A DNA stretch of 64,000 nucleotides from an uncultured Clostridia bacterium. Lineage in GTDB: Bacteria > Bacillota > Clostridia > UBA1381. The notes below the pieces were generated by a model. That model saw only the letters and a program-made list of their open reading frames with translations, was not told the DNA's origin and made no database searches. The position numbers and the translations under genes were made by a program. Below are positions 18,393 to 25,675 of the stretch, piece by piece. The stretch covers positions 385,460 through 449,459 of the forward strand of contig CAKSDE010000001.1 of NCBI GenBank assembly GCA_934444735.1, given 5' to 3'. How positions within the stretch are numbered: the first letter of the stretch is position 1; each line of letters begins with the position of its first letter.

Positions 18393-19037
18393 ATGGAATT
18401 AGAAGGCAAAATAATAAATTTTTTGGGTGACAGTATAACAGAGGGCTCGGGAGCGAGCTGTGCGGAAAATATCTATCATGCGGTATTTAAGAGATTGAGC
18501 AGTGCGGCGGAGGTGAGAAATTTCGGCATCGGCGGAACAAGGCTTGCAAAGCAGAATACACCGAGCGAAAATCCAAAATATGACGAGCATTTTTCGGTTC
18601 GTGCCGACAGAATGCCGAATGATGCGGATTTGGTGGTGGTATTCGGCGGAACAAACGATTACGGTCACGGAGACGCACCGATCGGTACATTTTCCGACAG
18701 ATGCGTTGATACATTTTACGGTGCGTGTCATGAGCTGTTTTTAAAGCTTATAAATAAATATCCCGAAAGTGAAATCGTTGTAATGACGCCGATAAAGCGC
18801 GAAAACGAGAATAACCCGAATGCTGTTACGGGAAAGGTATTGGGGGATTATGTGAAGATTATAAAGGAAGTGGCAGAATTTTATGCATTGCCGGTTCTGG
18901 ATCTTTATAATATGAGCTCGATTGCGCCCGATGTGCCGATACTCAAGGAAAAATACACAAGCGACGGTCTGCACCCGAACGATCGCGGACATGAGCTGAT
19001 AGCAAAAAGACTTATGGGATTTTTAAAAACGTTATAA
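18393..19037 (+). CDS. SGNH/GDSL-family esterase, cytoplasmic form
   Basis: A 214-residue hydrolase of the SGNH superfamily. Block I is FLGDSITEGSGA (Ser of the GDS motif near residue 11), the Gly block is IGGTRLA, block III is FGGTNDYGHGD, and the catalytic Asp/His pair is SDGLHPNDRGHE near 190-200. Such enzymes often deacetylate acetylated sugars, though the substrate cannot be told here. There is no signal peptide, unlike the six genes before it, so it may act on imported fragments. It lies 11 bp after the previous stop with AGGAG at its start, and a terminator follows, so it is probably the last gene of the cluster transcript. Confidence 0.85.
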   Translation: MELEGKIINFLGDSITEGSGASCAENIYHAVFKRLSSAAEVRNFGIGGTRLAKQNTPSENPKYDEHFSVRADRMPNDADLVVVFGGTNDYGHGDAPIGTFSDRCVDTFYGACHELFLKLINKYPESEIVVMTPIKRENENNPNAVTGKVLGDYVKIIKEVAEFYALPVLDLYNMSSIAPDVPILKEKYTSDGLHPNDRGHELIAKRLMGFLKTL

Positions 19038-19069
19038 AAAAATAGCCGACATTTTGTGTCGGCTGTTTT
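19038..19069 (+). terminator. Intrinsic terminator after the surface cluster
   Basis: The stem AGCCGACA / TGTCGGCT (19044-19051 with 19057-19064) has a TTTTG loop and is followed by GTTTTC. It lies directly after the SGNH esterase gene. Confidence 0.7.
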
Positions 19070-19091
19070 CACTGAATAAGGAGTAATCGAT

Positions 19092-20735
19092 ATGAATTGT
19101 GAGAGAGAATATCAAAACTGGCTTGATAATGCCGATAGAAAAACGGCAGACGAGCTTTTGGCGGCAAAAGATGAGCTGCGCGACAGATTCTATAAAGAGC
19201 TGGAGTTCGGAACAGGCGGTCTTCGCGGTGTTTTGGGTGCGGGTACAAACAGAATGAATAAGTATGTGGTGGCTCGCGCAACACTGGGGCTTGCCGAGTA
19301 CATAAATAAAAATGCGGCGCATAATAAAAGCGTTGTTATTGCCTATGACAGCAGAAATTATTCGAGAGAATTTGCCGAGACTGCGGCAAATGTGCTTATA
19401 TCAAAGGGTATTAAAGCATATGTGTTTGATGAACTGCGCCCGACTCCGGAGCTGTCGTTTGCGGTGAGATATTTGGGTACGACGGCAGGGATTGTAATAA
19501 CTGCCTCACATAACCCGGCAAAATATAACGGATATAAAATATACTGGAGCGACGGCGGACAGATTCCGCCGGATATTGCGAGTGCGATTTTGAGCGAGAT
19601 CAATAAAAAAGGATATTTTGAAGCTGAGCTTTCGGGAAGAGAAAGCGAGATTTCATGGGTAGGAAAAGAAATTGATGAGCAGTATCTTAATAATGTATAT
19701 ATGCAGTCTGTCAATAAAGATGTGGATAAAAACGGCTTTAAACTTGTGTATACTCCGCTGCACGGGAGCGGAAATAAATTGGTAAGAGGTATACTTGAAA
19801 AAGCAGGATATAAAGATGTAATTGTGGTAAAAGAACAGGAGCTGCCGGACGGAAATTTCCCGACTGTTAAATCCCCGAACCCCGAGGATAAGGAGGGCTT
19901 TACAATTGCGATAGAGTATGCAAAGAAAAATAACGTTGATCTGATAATTGCAACAGATCCGGACAGTGACAGAATGGGAATTGCGGTAAGAAACAAAAAC
20001 GATGAATATGTAACAATGACGGGAAACCAGGTTGGTGTTATGCTTTTGGATTATATCCTGTCACAGAAAATACCGCCGAAAAACGGAGCTGCCGTTACCA
20101 CTATTGTTTCGACGAAAATGGCGGACGCAGTCTGCAAAACTTACGGAGTAAAGCTTATAAGAACGCTTACAGGCTTTAAATATATCGGTGAGAAGATACA
20201 TGAATTTGAAGAAAGCGGAGAAAATACTTTTCTGTTCGGATTTGAGGAAAGCTACGGTTATCTTGCCGGAACTTATGCAAGAGATAAGGACGCGGTGGTG
20301 GCGAGTATGCTGACTGCCGAGATGGCGTGCTTTTATTCGGCAAAGGGCATGACTCTTTTGGATGTTATGGATAATCTGTATAAAAAATTCGGCGGTTATT
20401 ATGAAGAGCTTGAGAGCATAACGCTTGAGGGCGAAAATGGCATGGAAAATATAAAGCGTGTTATGACTCACTTTAGAGATGAGCAAATTTCCGAAGTGGG
20501 CGGTGCGGCAATTGAATCGGTTACCGACTATCTTGGAAAAACCGATCTTCCGAAATCGGACGTGTTGAAATTTTGTGCGTCAAACGGACTTGATTTTATA
20601 ATACGTCCGTCGGGAACCGAGCCAAAGCTGAAAATTTACTATCTTTCAGAGGGCAAAACCTATGATGAGGCAAAGGTAAAAGCGCAAAAAGCAAAGGCAG
20701 AGGTATCGGAAATTATAAAGAGTGTAATAATATAA
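19092..20735 (+). CDS. Phosphoglucomutase/phosphomannomutase family enzyme
   Basis: A 547-residue alpha-D-phosphohexomutase, interconverting hexose 1- and 6-phosphates (glucose and/or mannose). The phosphoserine loop is TASHNPAKYNGYK (near residue 137), the metal-binding loop is DPDSDRMG (near 290), the sugar-recognition loop is GFEESYGYL (near 380), and the phosphate-binding loop is RPSGTEPKLKIYY (near 505). Length fits the Firmicutes PgcA-type group. AAGGAG precedes the ATG. It stands after the cluster terminator, with no clear promoter of its own found in the short gap. In context it could feed sugar phosphates released from glycans into glycolysis or nucleotide-sugar synthesis. Confidence 0.92.
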   Translation: MNCEREYQNWLDNADRKTADELLAAKDELRDRFYKELEFGTGGLRGVLGAGTNRMNKYVVARATLGLAEYINKNAAHNKSVVIAYDSRNYSREFAETAANVLISKGIKAYVFDELRPTPELSFAVRYLGTTAGIVITASHNPAKYNGYKIYWSDGGQIPPDIASAILSEINKKGYFEAELSGRESEISWVGKEIDEQYLNNVYMQSVNKDVDKNGFKLVYTPLHGSGNKLVRGILEKAGYKDVIVVKEQELPDGNFPTVKSPNPEDKEGFTIAIEYAKKNNVDLIIATDPDSDRMGIAVRNKNDEYVTMTGNQVGVMLLDYILSQKIPPKNGAAVTTIVSTKMADAVCKTYGVKLIRTLTGFKYIGEKIHEFEESGENTFLFGFEESYGYLAGTYARDKDAVVASMLTAEMACFYSAKGMTLLDVMDNLYKKFGGYYEELESITLEGENGMENIKRVMTHFRDEQISEVGGAAIESVTDYLGKTDLPKSDVLKFCASNGLDFIIRPSGTEPKLKIYYLSEGKTYDEAKVKAQKAKAEVSEIIKSVII

Positions 20736-20741
20736 AAGAGG

Positions 20742-20773
20742 GGATATTAAAAAACTCCGGAACGCAAGAAAAG
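20742..20773 (+). repeat. Interspersed repeat copy, ACTCCGGAACGCAAGAAAAG type
   Basis: GGATATTAAAAAACTCCGG followed by AACGCAAGAAAAG. The same core recurs at 10886, 22355 and, inverted, 22687. It sits between the phosphomutase stop and a palindromic terminator. Confidence 0.65.
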
Positions 20774-20780
20774 ACGCAAA

Positions 20781-20822
20781 GGCTGTAGAAAAAATCAATT
20801 GATTTTTTCTACAGCCCCTTTT
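20781..20822. terminator. Palindromic bidirectional terminator
   Basis: A perfect 36-bp palindrome (20781-20816) has arms GGCTGTAGAAAAAATCAA and its complement, followed by CCCTTTTT. Near-identical hairpins occur at 22430-22465 and 29851-29890, all with the central TCAATTGA. Confidence 0.75.
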
Positions 20823-20874
20823 TGTGTACGGTAAAAGAAATTTCGGACACAAATTAGTGTAGTGTGCCCAAAAC

Positions 20875-20903
20875 TTGAAAAATTTCGGAAATTATGCTAA
20901 AAT
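20875..20903 (+). promoter_or_regulatory. Promoter of the HTH protein gene
   Basis: TTGAAA (20875-20880), 17-bp spacer, TAAAAT (20898-20903), about 40 bp before the start. AAATTTCGGA occurs upstream at about 20838 and again overlapping the spacer at about 20880, a possible operator pair. Confidence 0.6.
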
Positions 20904-20940
20904 ACGCCTTGTAAAAAACATTTGTAAGGAATGATTGTTT

Positions 20941-22356
20941 ATGAAAATGGATACATTCGGGGGTTTTTTAAGGTATATTGTAAATTCAAGAAATTTGAGT
21001 GCGCAAAAGCTTGCCGAAATGACCGGAAATAAAAGCAAAACGGCAATATTAAGACTTTTGAATGACCAAAGCAGTAAAAAAACAATCCTTAAATTTGCGG
21101 AAATTTTAACGCGGACGATAGAGCTTAGCGAAGAAGAAAAAGAGTGCATGAGCTGTATTCTGATGGGAAATGACGTTTCTCCGTCACAGAGGAGCGCTCT
21201 GAACAATCTGCTGACATTGTTCAGAAAATGCGACTGTAAGAAAAACGCAGGGATTACCTGTACGGCATATAATTCCGAGCCGACCGATAATGCTGTTTCT
21301 TTTTCCGAGCTTTTTAAAATATGCTTAAACCGTGAGAGCCTTATCATAATCGAGGACGTTGTAAGCAATGAGCTGGCTTTTGTTTTGGATAAGCTGATTC
21401 ATGAATCGGTCGGGAAAAAGTTTTCGCCTGTAATAAATCATTTTTTTAAACAGGACGAGGGCATAGAATCAAAGGGGAAACAGCTTTTGTCGCTGATGAA
21501 GCTGGCTACATATGTAAAATACAGAGCGTATGGAGTAAAGCACGGATATTCTATGGAAAAGAAGATCATAATTCTTACGTTCAGACGAAAAGCAATACAT
21601 ATGCGCCTGGTGGAGTTTTACGATGTAAATAAATTTTATTTTAGTGATACGGAAATAAGCGAAACTTTTTATAATCATCTTCTGTACAGACAAAAATTTT
21701 TAGAGGAGCACTCAACGCTGATGCACAGCGAGCCGCTTTGTCAGGATCAGCTGTTTGATATGCTTAAAATACTGTCGCAGTACGATTTAAAAGAATCAAT
21801 GCAGGTAAATTCAATGCCGACCTATATGATGATACCGTTTGATATTCAGTGTCGGCTGTTTGAGGCGTGCAACTATATCGGTCTGGGAAAAGATGATCCT
21901 TATATACAGCCTCTGTATAATCTGTTGGAGGAAAGAGAGCGGCTTTTTGACGAGTCGGATATTTCAAGAAAGCTGATATGGACGGTTGACGGCGTAGAGA
22001 GCTTTTTAAAGACAGGGAAAACAGGCGACTATTTTGAGCCGTTTGAGGGACTTACATATGATGAATGTAAGATTACACTCGAAAAAATGATAAATAAAAA
22101 AGGAATAGAGTGCAGAATCTTAAAAAAGCAGTATTTAATATGCGGAATGGAATTTGTCGTGTATGATAATTGCATCATAATATATGATACTATTTGGAAA
22201 AACGGTGAGGGCCGCACAATGGCGATGATTACCGATAAGCGCATGATAGGACTTATAACCGATTTTTACAATAAAGTGTTTTGGGAAAAATGCTGTTACG
22301 GTGAGGAAGAAAGCAGAAAAATTATTGAAGAATTGATAGAGAAAAACAAAAGGTGA
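20941..22356 (+). CDS. Orphan protein with N-terminal helix-turn-helix
   Basis: 471 residues, no signal peptide. The first 70 residues look like an XRE-type helix-turn-helix (FLRYIVNSRNLSAQKLAEMT, then SKTAILRLLND). The remaining 400 residues match nothing I can name; they are mixed alpha/beta and contain a possible compact domain at the end (IICGMEFVVYDN-like strands near 400, then MAMITDKRMIGLITDFYN). Best described as a putative transcriptional regulator with a large unknown sensor or effector region. The start ATG at 20941 has AAGGA ten bases upstream. The gene stands alone, bounded on both sides by copies of the same interspersed repeat and palindromic terminator, which suggests an independent cassette. 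Confidence 0.65.
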   Translation: MKMDTFGGFLRYIVNSRNLSAQKLAEMTGNKSKTAILRLLNDQSSKKTILKFAEILTRTIELSEEEKECMSCILMGNDVSPSQRSALNNLLTLFRKCDCKKNAGITCTAYNSEPTDNAVSFSELFKICLNRESLIIIEDVVSNELAFVLDKLIHESVGKKFSPVINHFFKQDEGIESKGKQLLSLMKLATYVKYRAYGVKHGYSMEKKIIILTFRRKAIHMRLVEFYDVNKFYFSDTEISETFYNHLLYRQKFLEEHSTLMHSEPLCQDQLFDMLKILSQYDLKESMQVNSMPTYMMIPFDIQCRLFEACNYIGLGKDDPYIQPLYNLLEERERLFDESDISRKLIWTVDGVESFLKTGKTGDYFEPFEGLTYDECKITLEKMINKKGIECRILKKQYLICGMEFVVYDNCIIIYDTIWKNGEGRTMAMITDKRMIGLITDFYNKVFWEKCCYGEEESRKIIEELIEKNKR

Positions 22357-22380
22357 TGTAAAAAAACTCCGGAACAAAAA
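22355..22380 (+). repeat. Interspersed repeat copy overlapping the end of the HTH gene
   Basis: GATGTAAAAAAACTCCGGAAC matches the core seen at 20742. It begins at the stop codon of the HTH protein gene. An inverted copy lies 307 bp downstream at 22687-22719. Confidence 0.6.
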
Positions 22381-22429
22381 ATGATATGAACTTCCAAAAG
22401 CGTCTGACCGGTGTATGTCACAAAAAAAG

Positions 22430-22465
22430 GGGCTGTAAAAAAATCAATTGATTTTTTTACAGCCC
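22430..22465. terminator. Palindromic bidirectional terminator
   Basis: Perfect 36-bp palindrome with arms GGGCTGTAAAAAAATCAA and complement. Same family as 20781-20816 and 29851-29890. It lies after the HTH gene. Confidence 0.75.
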
Positions 22466-22686
22466 TTGCTTTTTTGAAGGGGATAGGAAAAAAGCTTTGG
22501 AATTAACAAACTGAGCCAAAACTTTGGTTTTGGGATACCCTTGGCGTACATAGGTACGCCAAGGGCGAAGTTTGTTGATAGCAAGAAAAGAAATAATTTT
22601 ACGAAAAATCATATTTTTTAATTTTTCTGCCTTAGCTAAATCAAACTAAAACATTTATATTTCTTGTAACATTTACTTTTTTCTTC
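22466..22686. other. Non-coding stretch with a three-stem structured element at 22505-22576
   Basis: No gene is visible. AACAAACT (22505-22512) pairs with AGTTTGTT (22569-22576), enclosing two hairpins: CCAAAAC/GTTTTGG (22516-22533) and the 12-bp CCCTTGGCGTAC/GTACGCCAAGGG (22538-22565, ATAG loop). The rest is AT-rich. A weaker version of the same layout may occur at 43565-43615. Confidence 0.55.
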
Positions 22687-22719
22687 TTTTCTTGCGTTCC
22701 GGAGTTTTTTAACAGCCCC
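22687..22719 (-). repeat. Inverted copy of the interspersed repeat
   Basis: Read on the minus strand this is GGGGCTGTTAAAAAACTCC followed by GGAACGCAAGAAAAG. It is the fullest copy and joins the terminator arm GGGGCTGT directly to the repeat core. It lies just beyond the end of the minus-strand ZIP transporter gene and faces the copy at 22355. Confidence 0.6.
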
Positions 22720-22733
22720 TTTTTTTAGCTTGC

Positions 22734-23525
22734 TTAAATAAACATTAATAGGCTTACCGCCATCACCGCCATTCCGATTACCACTCCGATTATCGTGATT
22801 TTGCTTTTTTCATATTCATGCGCCATAGGTATCAGTTCTTCAAGAGCGATAAATACCATAGTGCCGGCAACTGCCGAGAAAAGAAAGCCGAAAACGGTGT
22901 CGTTAAAAAACGGTCTTAAAATAAGGTACCCGATGACAGCTCCTAACGGTTCGGTTATACCTGATAAAAAGGATATGCAAAATGCACGCAGCTTTTTACC
23001 TGTTGAAAAATAGATGGGCAGAGATGTGGCGATCCCTTCGGGGATATTGTGTATCGCGATTGCAACGGCGATTGCGACTCCGAGTTTAGGGTCGCGCAGT
23101 GCCGATGTAAAGGTTGCCATGCCCTCGGGAAAGTTATGTATTGCAATTGCAAGGGCGGTCATTATGCCCATGCGGTTTAAACTGTCGTTTCGCGACGCGT
23201 CGGGGTTCATAACAGCGCCTATATCACTGTCGGTAGACGGAAGGAAAAAGTCTATAATCCCGATGATTAAAATGCCTACGAAAAAAGCCGCGACACAAAG
23301 CCAGTAGCCTTTTGTAAATCCGTGTACATTTGCAAGATATTCTCTTGCCTTTGAGAAAATTTCGATCATTGAAACATAAAGCATGACGCCTGCCGAAAAG
23401 CCGAGAGATAACGACAGAAATTTGGTGTTTGTTCTTTTTGCAAATAAAGCAATAAGACTTCCCAATCCGGTGGAAATCCCGGCAAATACGGTAAGCATCA
23501 GCGCAGAGAATGCGTTGGAATCCAA
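22734..23525 (-). CDS. zupT: ZIP family divalent metal transporter (ZupT-like)
   Basis: A 263-residue membrane protein with about eight transmembrane segments that imports zinc and possibly iron or manganese. The two family metal-site motifs are present: HNFPEGMATF and HNIPEGIATS, in the fourth and fifth membrane helices of the fold. The His-poor loop between helices 3 and 4 (DFFLPSTDSDIGAVMNPDA) is typical of the GufA/ZupT group. The start is a TTG at 23525, with GGAGGT eight bases upstream. It lies 78 bp downstream of folC on the same strand with no clear terminator between, so read-through from the folate operon is possible. Confidence 0.9.
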   Translation of the reverse strand: MDSNAFSALMLTVFAGISTGLGSLIALFAKRTNTKFLSLSLGFSAGVMLYVSMIEIFSKAREYLANVHGFTKGYWLCVAAFFVGILIIGIIDFFLPSTDSDIGAVMNPDASRNDSLNRMGIMTALAIAIHNFPEGMATFTSALRDPKLGVAIAVAIAIHNIPEGIATSLPIYFSTGKKLRAFCISFLSGITEPLGAVIGYLILRPFFNDTVFGFLFSAVAGTMVFIALEELIPMAHEYEKSKITIIGVVIGMAVMAVSLLMFI

Positions 23526-23603
23526 AGTAATCCACCTCCAAAAATTTGAACCGTGAAAATGGCTCTTGGTATCATATTATGAAATCTCACGCATTTGTGT
23601 GAT

Positions 23604-24854
23604 TCAAATTTCGGAGTAGTCCTTGTAAAGATAAAGAGAACCGCAGATGACAGTCATATCTTTTGAAATGGCTGAGAGTGCCGATTTAATATCAGGTTCG
23701 GGCGTTGCGGCAATTCCGTGCTTTTGCATGAGTGCGCTCAAATCCGCGGCGCTCATTGAGCGCGGATTATCCTTGACGCTTACCGTGAAAAATTCACATT
23801 TATCAAAGTCGCTCATGCCTTTTATAATTTCGAGTGATGCGGCTATATCCTTATCCGCCATTGATGCCATGATAAAGCTTTTGCTTTTGTCGGGAAAGTA
23901 ACGCAAAAGAGCATTTTTTAAAGTATTCATGCCGTCGGGGTTATGCGCACCGTCAAAAACGGTAAGAGGAGTCTTGGACACAATCTCAAATCTTCCGATA
24001 TTTCTTGCTTTTTTTACTCCTGAGCGGATCGCGCACTCGTCAATGTTTAAAAAGAGTGCGGCATCTATTGCTGCTGCGGCATTATCAAGCTGGTGCAAGC
24101 CGAGCATGGCAGAGTGCAGATTTTTAAGATGTCTGTAGGAGAAGACTTCACATTCGGAGTCGAACCCTTCGCTTACGGCTTTTTGTGTGACAATAAATTT
24201 ATTGTGCATTCTAAGCGCCGCCTTTTCGAGTACGTCAATAACATCTTTTGACTGTGCGGCAGATATGGTGCAGCCTTTGGGATTATCCTTAATAATCCCC
24301 GCTTTTTCGGCGGCAATCTCACAAAGGGTATTGCCGAGGTACTGCATATGATCCATAGCGATATGAGTTATTATCGAAATCAGCGGAGCGGGGATAATAT
24401 TTGTTGCGTCAAGACGTCCGCCGAGACCCGTTTCCAATATAACTATGTCGCAGTCTTTTTTTAAAAAATATAAGAATGCGGCGGCAGTCCAGATTTCAAA
24501 TTGAGTCGGGCATATGCCGCTTTGGGCTTGGACATCGAGCGCACTTTTCCGTACCGTCTCAAGTATAATGTCAAGCTCGGACTGTGTAATCATCTTGCCG
24601 TCAACCGAAATTCTCTCGCATACGCTTATCATGTTAGGAGATATGTATTTGCCTGTTTTAAATCCTGCCTCGGTGAGTATGCTTTGCAGATATGCGCATA
24701 CCGAGCCTTTGCCGTTTGTGCCTGCAACATGGATAAATTTCAGCTTTTTTTCGGGATTGCCGAGAGCCTGCATAAGCCTTCTTATGTTATCAAGTCCGGG
24801 TTTTGCAATCGCCTGAAAGCTGTTTGCGTATTTAGTAAATTCTTCCGATTTCAT
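23604..24854 (-). CDS. folC: Bifunctional folylpolyglutamate synthase/dihydrofolate synthase
   Basis: A 416-residue Mur-ligase-like enzyme that adds glutamate to folates, trapping them in the cell. The ATP loop is GTNGKGSVCAYL (near residue 45), followed by the FolC segment GKYISPNMISVCERI, then DIVILETGLGGRLDATNII (near 140) and VFDGAHNPDGMNTL (near 300). Length is normal. Its ATG overlaps the stop of the upstream folT gene by four bases (ATGA), so the two are translationally coupled and share the riboswitch-controlled promoter. GGGAGG lies 12 bases before the start. Retaining and importing folate in one operon suggests salvage of exogenous folate. Confidence 0.95.
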   Translation of the reverse strand: MKSEEFTKYANSFQAIAKPGLDNIRRLMQALGNPEKKLKFIHVAGTNGKGSVCAYLQSILTEAGFKTGKYISPNMISVCERISVDGKMITQSELDIILETVRKSALDVQAQSGICPTQFEIWTAAAFLYFLKKDCDIVILETGLGGRLDATNIIPAPLISIITHIAMDHMQYLGNTLCEIAAEKAGIIKDNPKGCTISAAQSKDVIDVLEKAALRMHNKFIVTQKAVSEGFDSECEVFSYRHLKNLHSAMLGLHQLDNAAAAIDAALFLNIDECAIRSGVKKARNIGRFEIVSKTPLTVFDGAHNPDGMNTLKNALLRYFPDKSKSFIMASMADKDIAASLEIIKGMSDFDKCEFFTVSVKDNPRSMSAADLSALMQKHGIAATPEPDIKSALSAISKDMTVICGSLYLYKDYSEI

Positions 24855-25402
24855 ATTTTTGCACGTCCTCCCGAAAGTTTTCTTAAAAAATCAGAGTATG
24901 ATGTAATCAAAATGATGCCGACCGTTCTTATAAGAAAATTCAAGCCGGCGGCAGGAAGGCGCATGATAATCATTTCCCTGTAGCCGAGGTTCATAACAGG
25001 CATCAGAAAATACGAGGTTAAGAATATATGCAGAAATATCATTTGCAGCAGAGTGCAGAGTATTGCGGCGGTATAACCCTTTGCGGTACGCGAAAGGTTT
25101 CTTAAAAATATACCGTAGGTAAAGCCGTATAAAAACTCGACAAAGGTTATTTGCGGCATGAATGCGGCAACGGGGTTTATCACAAATGATAATAGATCTG
25201 CCAAAACTGCGCTTAATCCTCCCAAAAGCGGACCGAACAGCATGGAAATAATCGCAATAGGTATAAACTTGGTGGATATTTTGATGGCAGCGCCTATTCT
25301 AATGGTGAAAAACATAGACATCAAAAGAGTGAGCGCCAATAGCATACCCATAGTGCATAATTCGCGTGACGTTAAACTTCTCAAACCTAAAAATTTCTTC
25401 AT
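24851..25402 (-). CDS. folT: ECF transporter substrate-binding subunit, folate type (FolT)
   Basis: A 183-residue integral membrane S-component with about six hydrophobic helices. MGMLLALTLLMSMFFTIRIG and the following FIPIAIISMLFGPLLGGLSA are typical of ECF S-components that dock with the shared EcfA/A'/T module, which is not in this window. Folate specificity is inferred from the THF riboswitch in its leader and from its coupling to folC. The start at 25402 is chosen because AAAGGA lies nine bases upstream; the in-frame ATG at 25423 would put that site inside the gene, and the riboswitch appears to hide exactly this site. Confidence 0.9.
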   Translation of the reverse strand: MKKFLGLRSLTSRELCTMGMLLALTLLMSMFFTIRIGAAIKISTKFIPIAIISMLFGPLLGGLSAVLADLLSFVINPVAAFMPQITFVEFLYGFTYGIFLRNLSRTAKGYTAAILCTLLQMIFLHIFLTSYFLMPVMNLGYREMIIMRLPAAGLNFLIRTVGIILITSYSDFLRKLSGGRAKI

Positions 25403-25412
25403 AATAAAAAAT

Positions 25413-25438
25413 CCTTTCTGCATATTACTGCAAAAAGG
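25413..25438 (-). promoter_or_regulatory. Ribosome-binding-site sequestering hairpin of folT
   Basis: In the mRNA, CCUUUUUGCA (25429-25438) pairs completely with UGCAGAAAGG (25413-25422), covering the AAAGG of the folT ribosome binding site. UUGCAGUAA (25425-25433) can pair instead with UUGCUGCAA (25473-25481) next to the aptamer, giving two exclusive states. Confidence 0.6.
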
Positions 25439-25474
25439 TAAAATATCTTTATAATCGAAGGTAAATATCTCATT

Positions 25475-25577
25475 GCAGCAACGGAATGCGGAAACAATAC
25501 CGCAGAGATAATCTCTTTCGTAGAAAAGGCAACTTCCCGTCCTTTTCTCACTTAACGCATTGATTCCTACTTTGCTT
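25475..25577 (-). ncRNA. Tetrahydrofolate (THF) riboswitch aptamer
   Basis: Minus-strand RNA upstream of folT carries the conserved THF riboswitch parts in order: GGAAUC, UGCGUUAAGUG, GGACGGGAAGUUGCC, ACGAAAG, GCGGUAUUGUUUCCGC and the closing AUUCC. The P1 helix GGAAU/AUUCC can be extended by GCAA/UUGC. Known members of this class bind reduced folates and usually lower folT or folate-gene expression. The aptamer starts a few bases after the predicted transcription start. Confidence 0.88.
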
Positions 25578-25584
25578 GATTTTT

Positions 25585-25613
25585 ATTATAGCACATTGGT
25601 GTACCTGTGTCAA
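25585..25613 (-). promoter_or_regulatory. Consensus promoter of the folT-folC operon
   Basis: TTGACA (25608-25613), exact 17-bp spacer and TATAAT (25585-25590) on the minus strand: a full sigma-A consensus, as expected for a gene repressed after initiation by a riboswitch. Confidence 0.9.
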
Positions 25614-25618
25614 GATAA

Positions 25619-25658
25619 AAAACGAACCGAAAACATTTTTTGTTTTTCGGCTCGTTTT
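25619..25658 (-). terminator. Terminator of the rubrerythrin gene
   Basis: A 15-bp stem (25619-25633 with 25644-25658). On the minus strand its only imperfect pair is a G-U wobble, while on the plus strand it becomes a mismatch, pointing to minus-strand use. A U-rich tail follows, and the folT -35 box lies next to it. Confidence 0.75.
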
Positions 25659-25675
25659 GGTAATATTAGATATAT

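Noticed and set aside
19358..19996. A 212-codon minus-strand frame opposite the phosphoglucomutase
   Set aside because: Mirror of a conserved gene with all catalytic motifs; no independent support.
22355..22733. Insertion sequence with transposase
   Set aside because: No open frame of suitable size lies between the inverted copies; at most a non-autonomous element.
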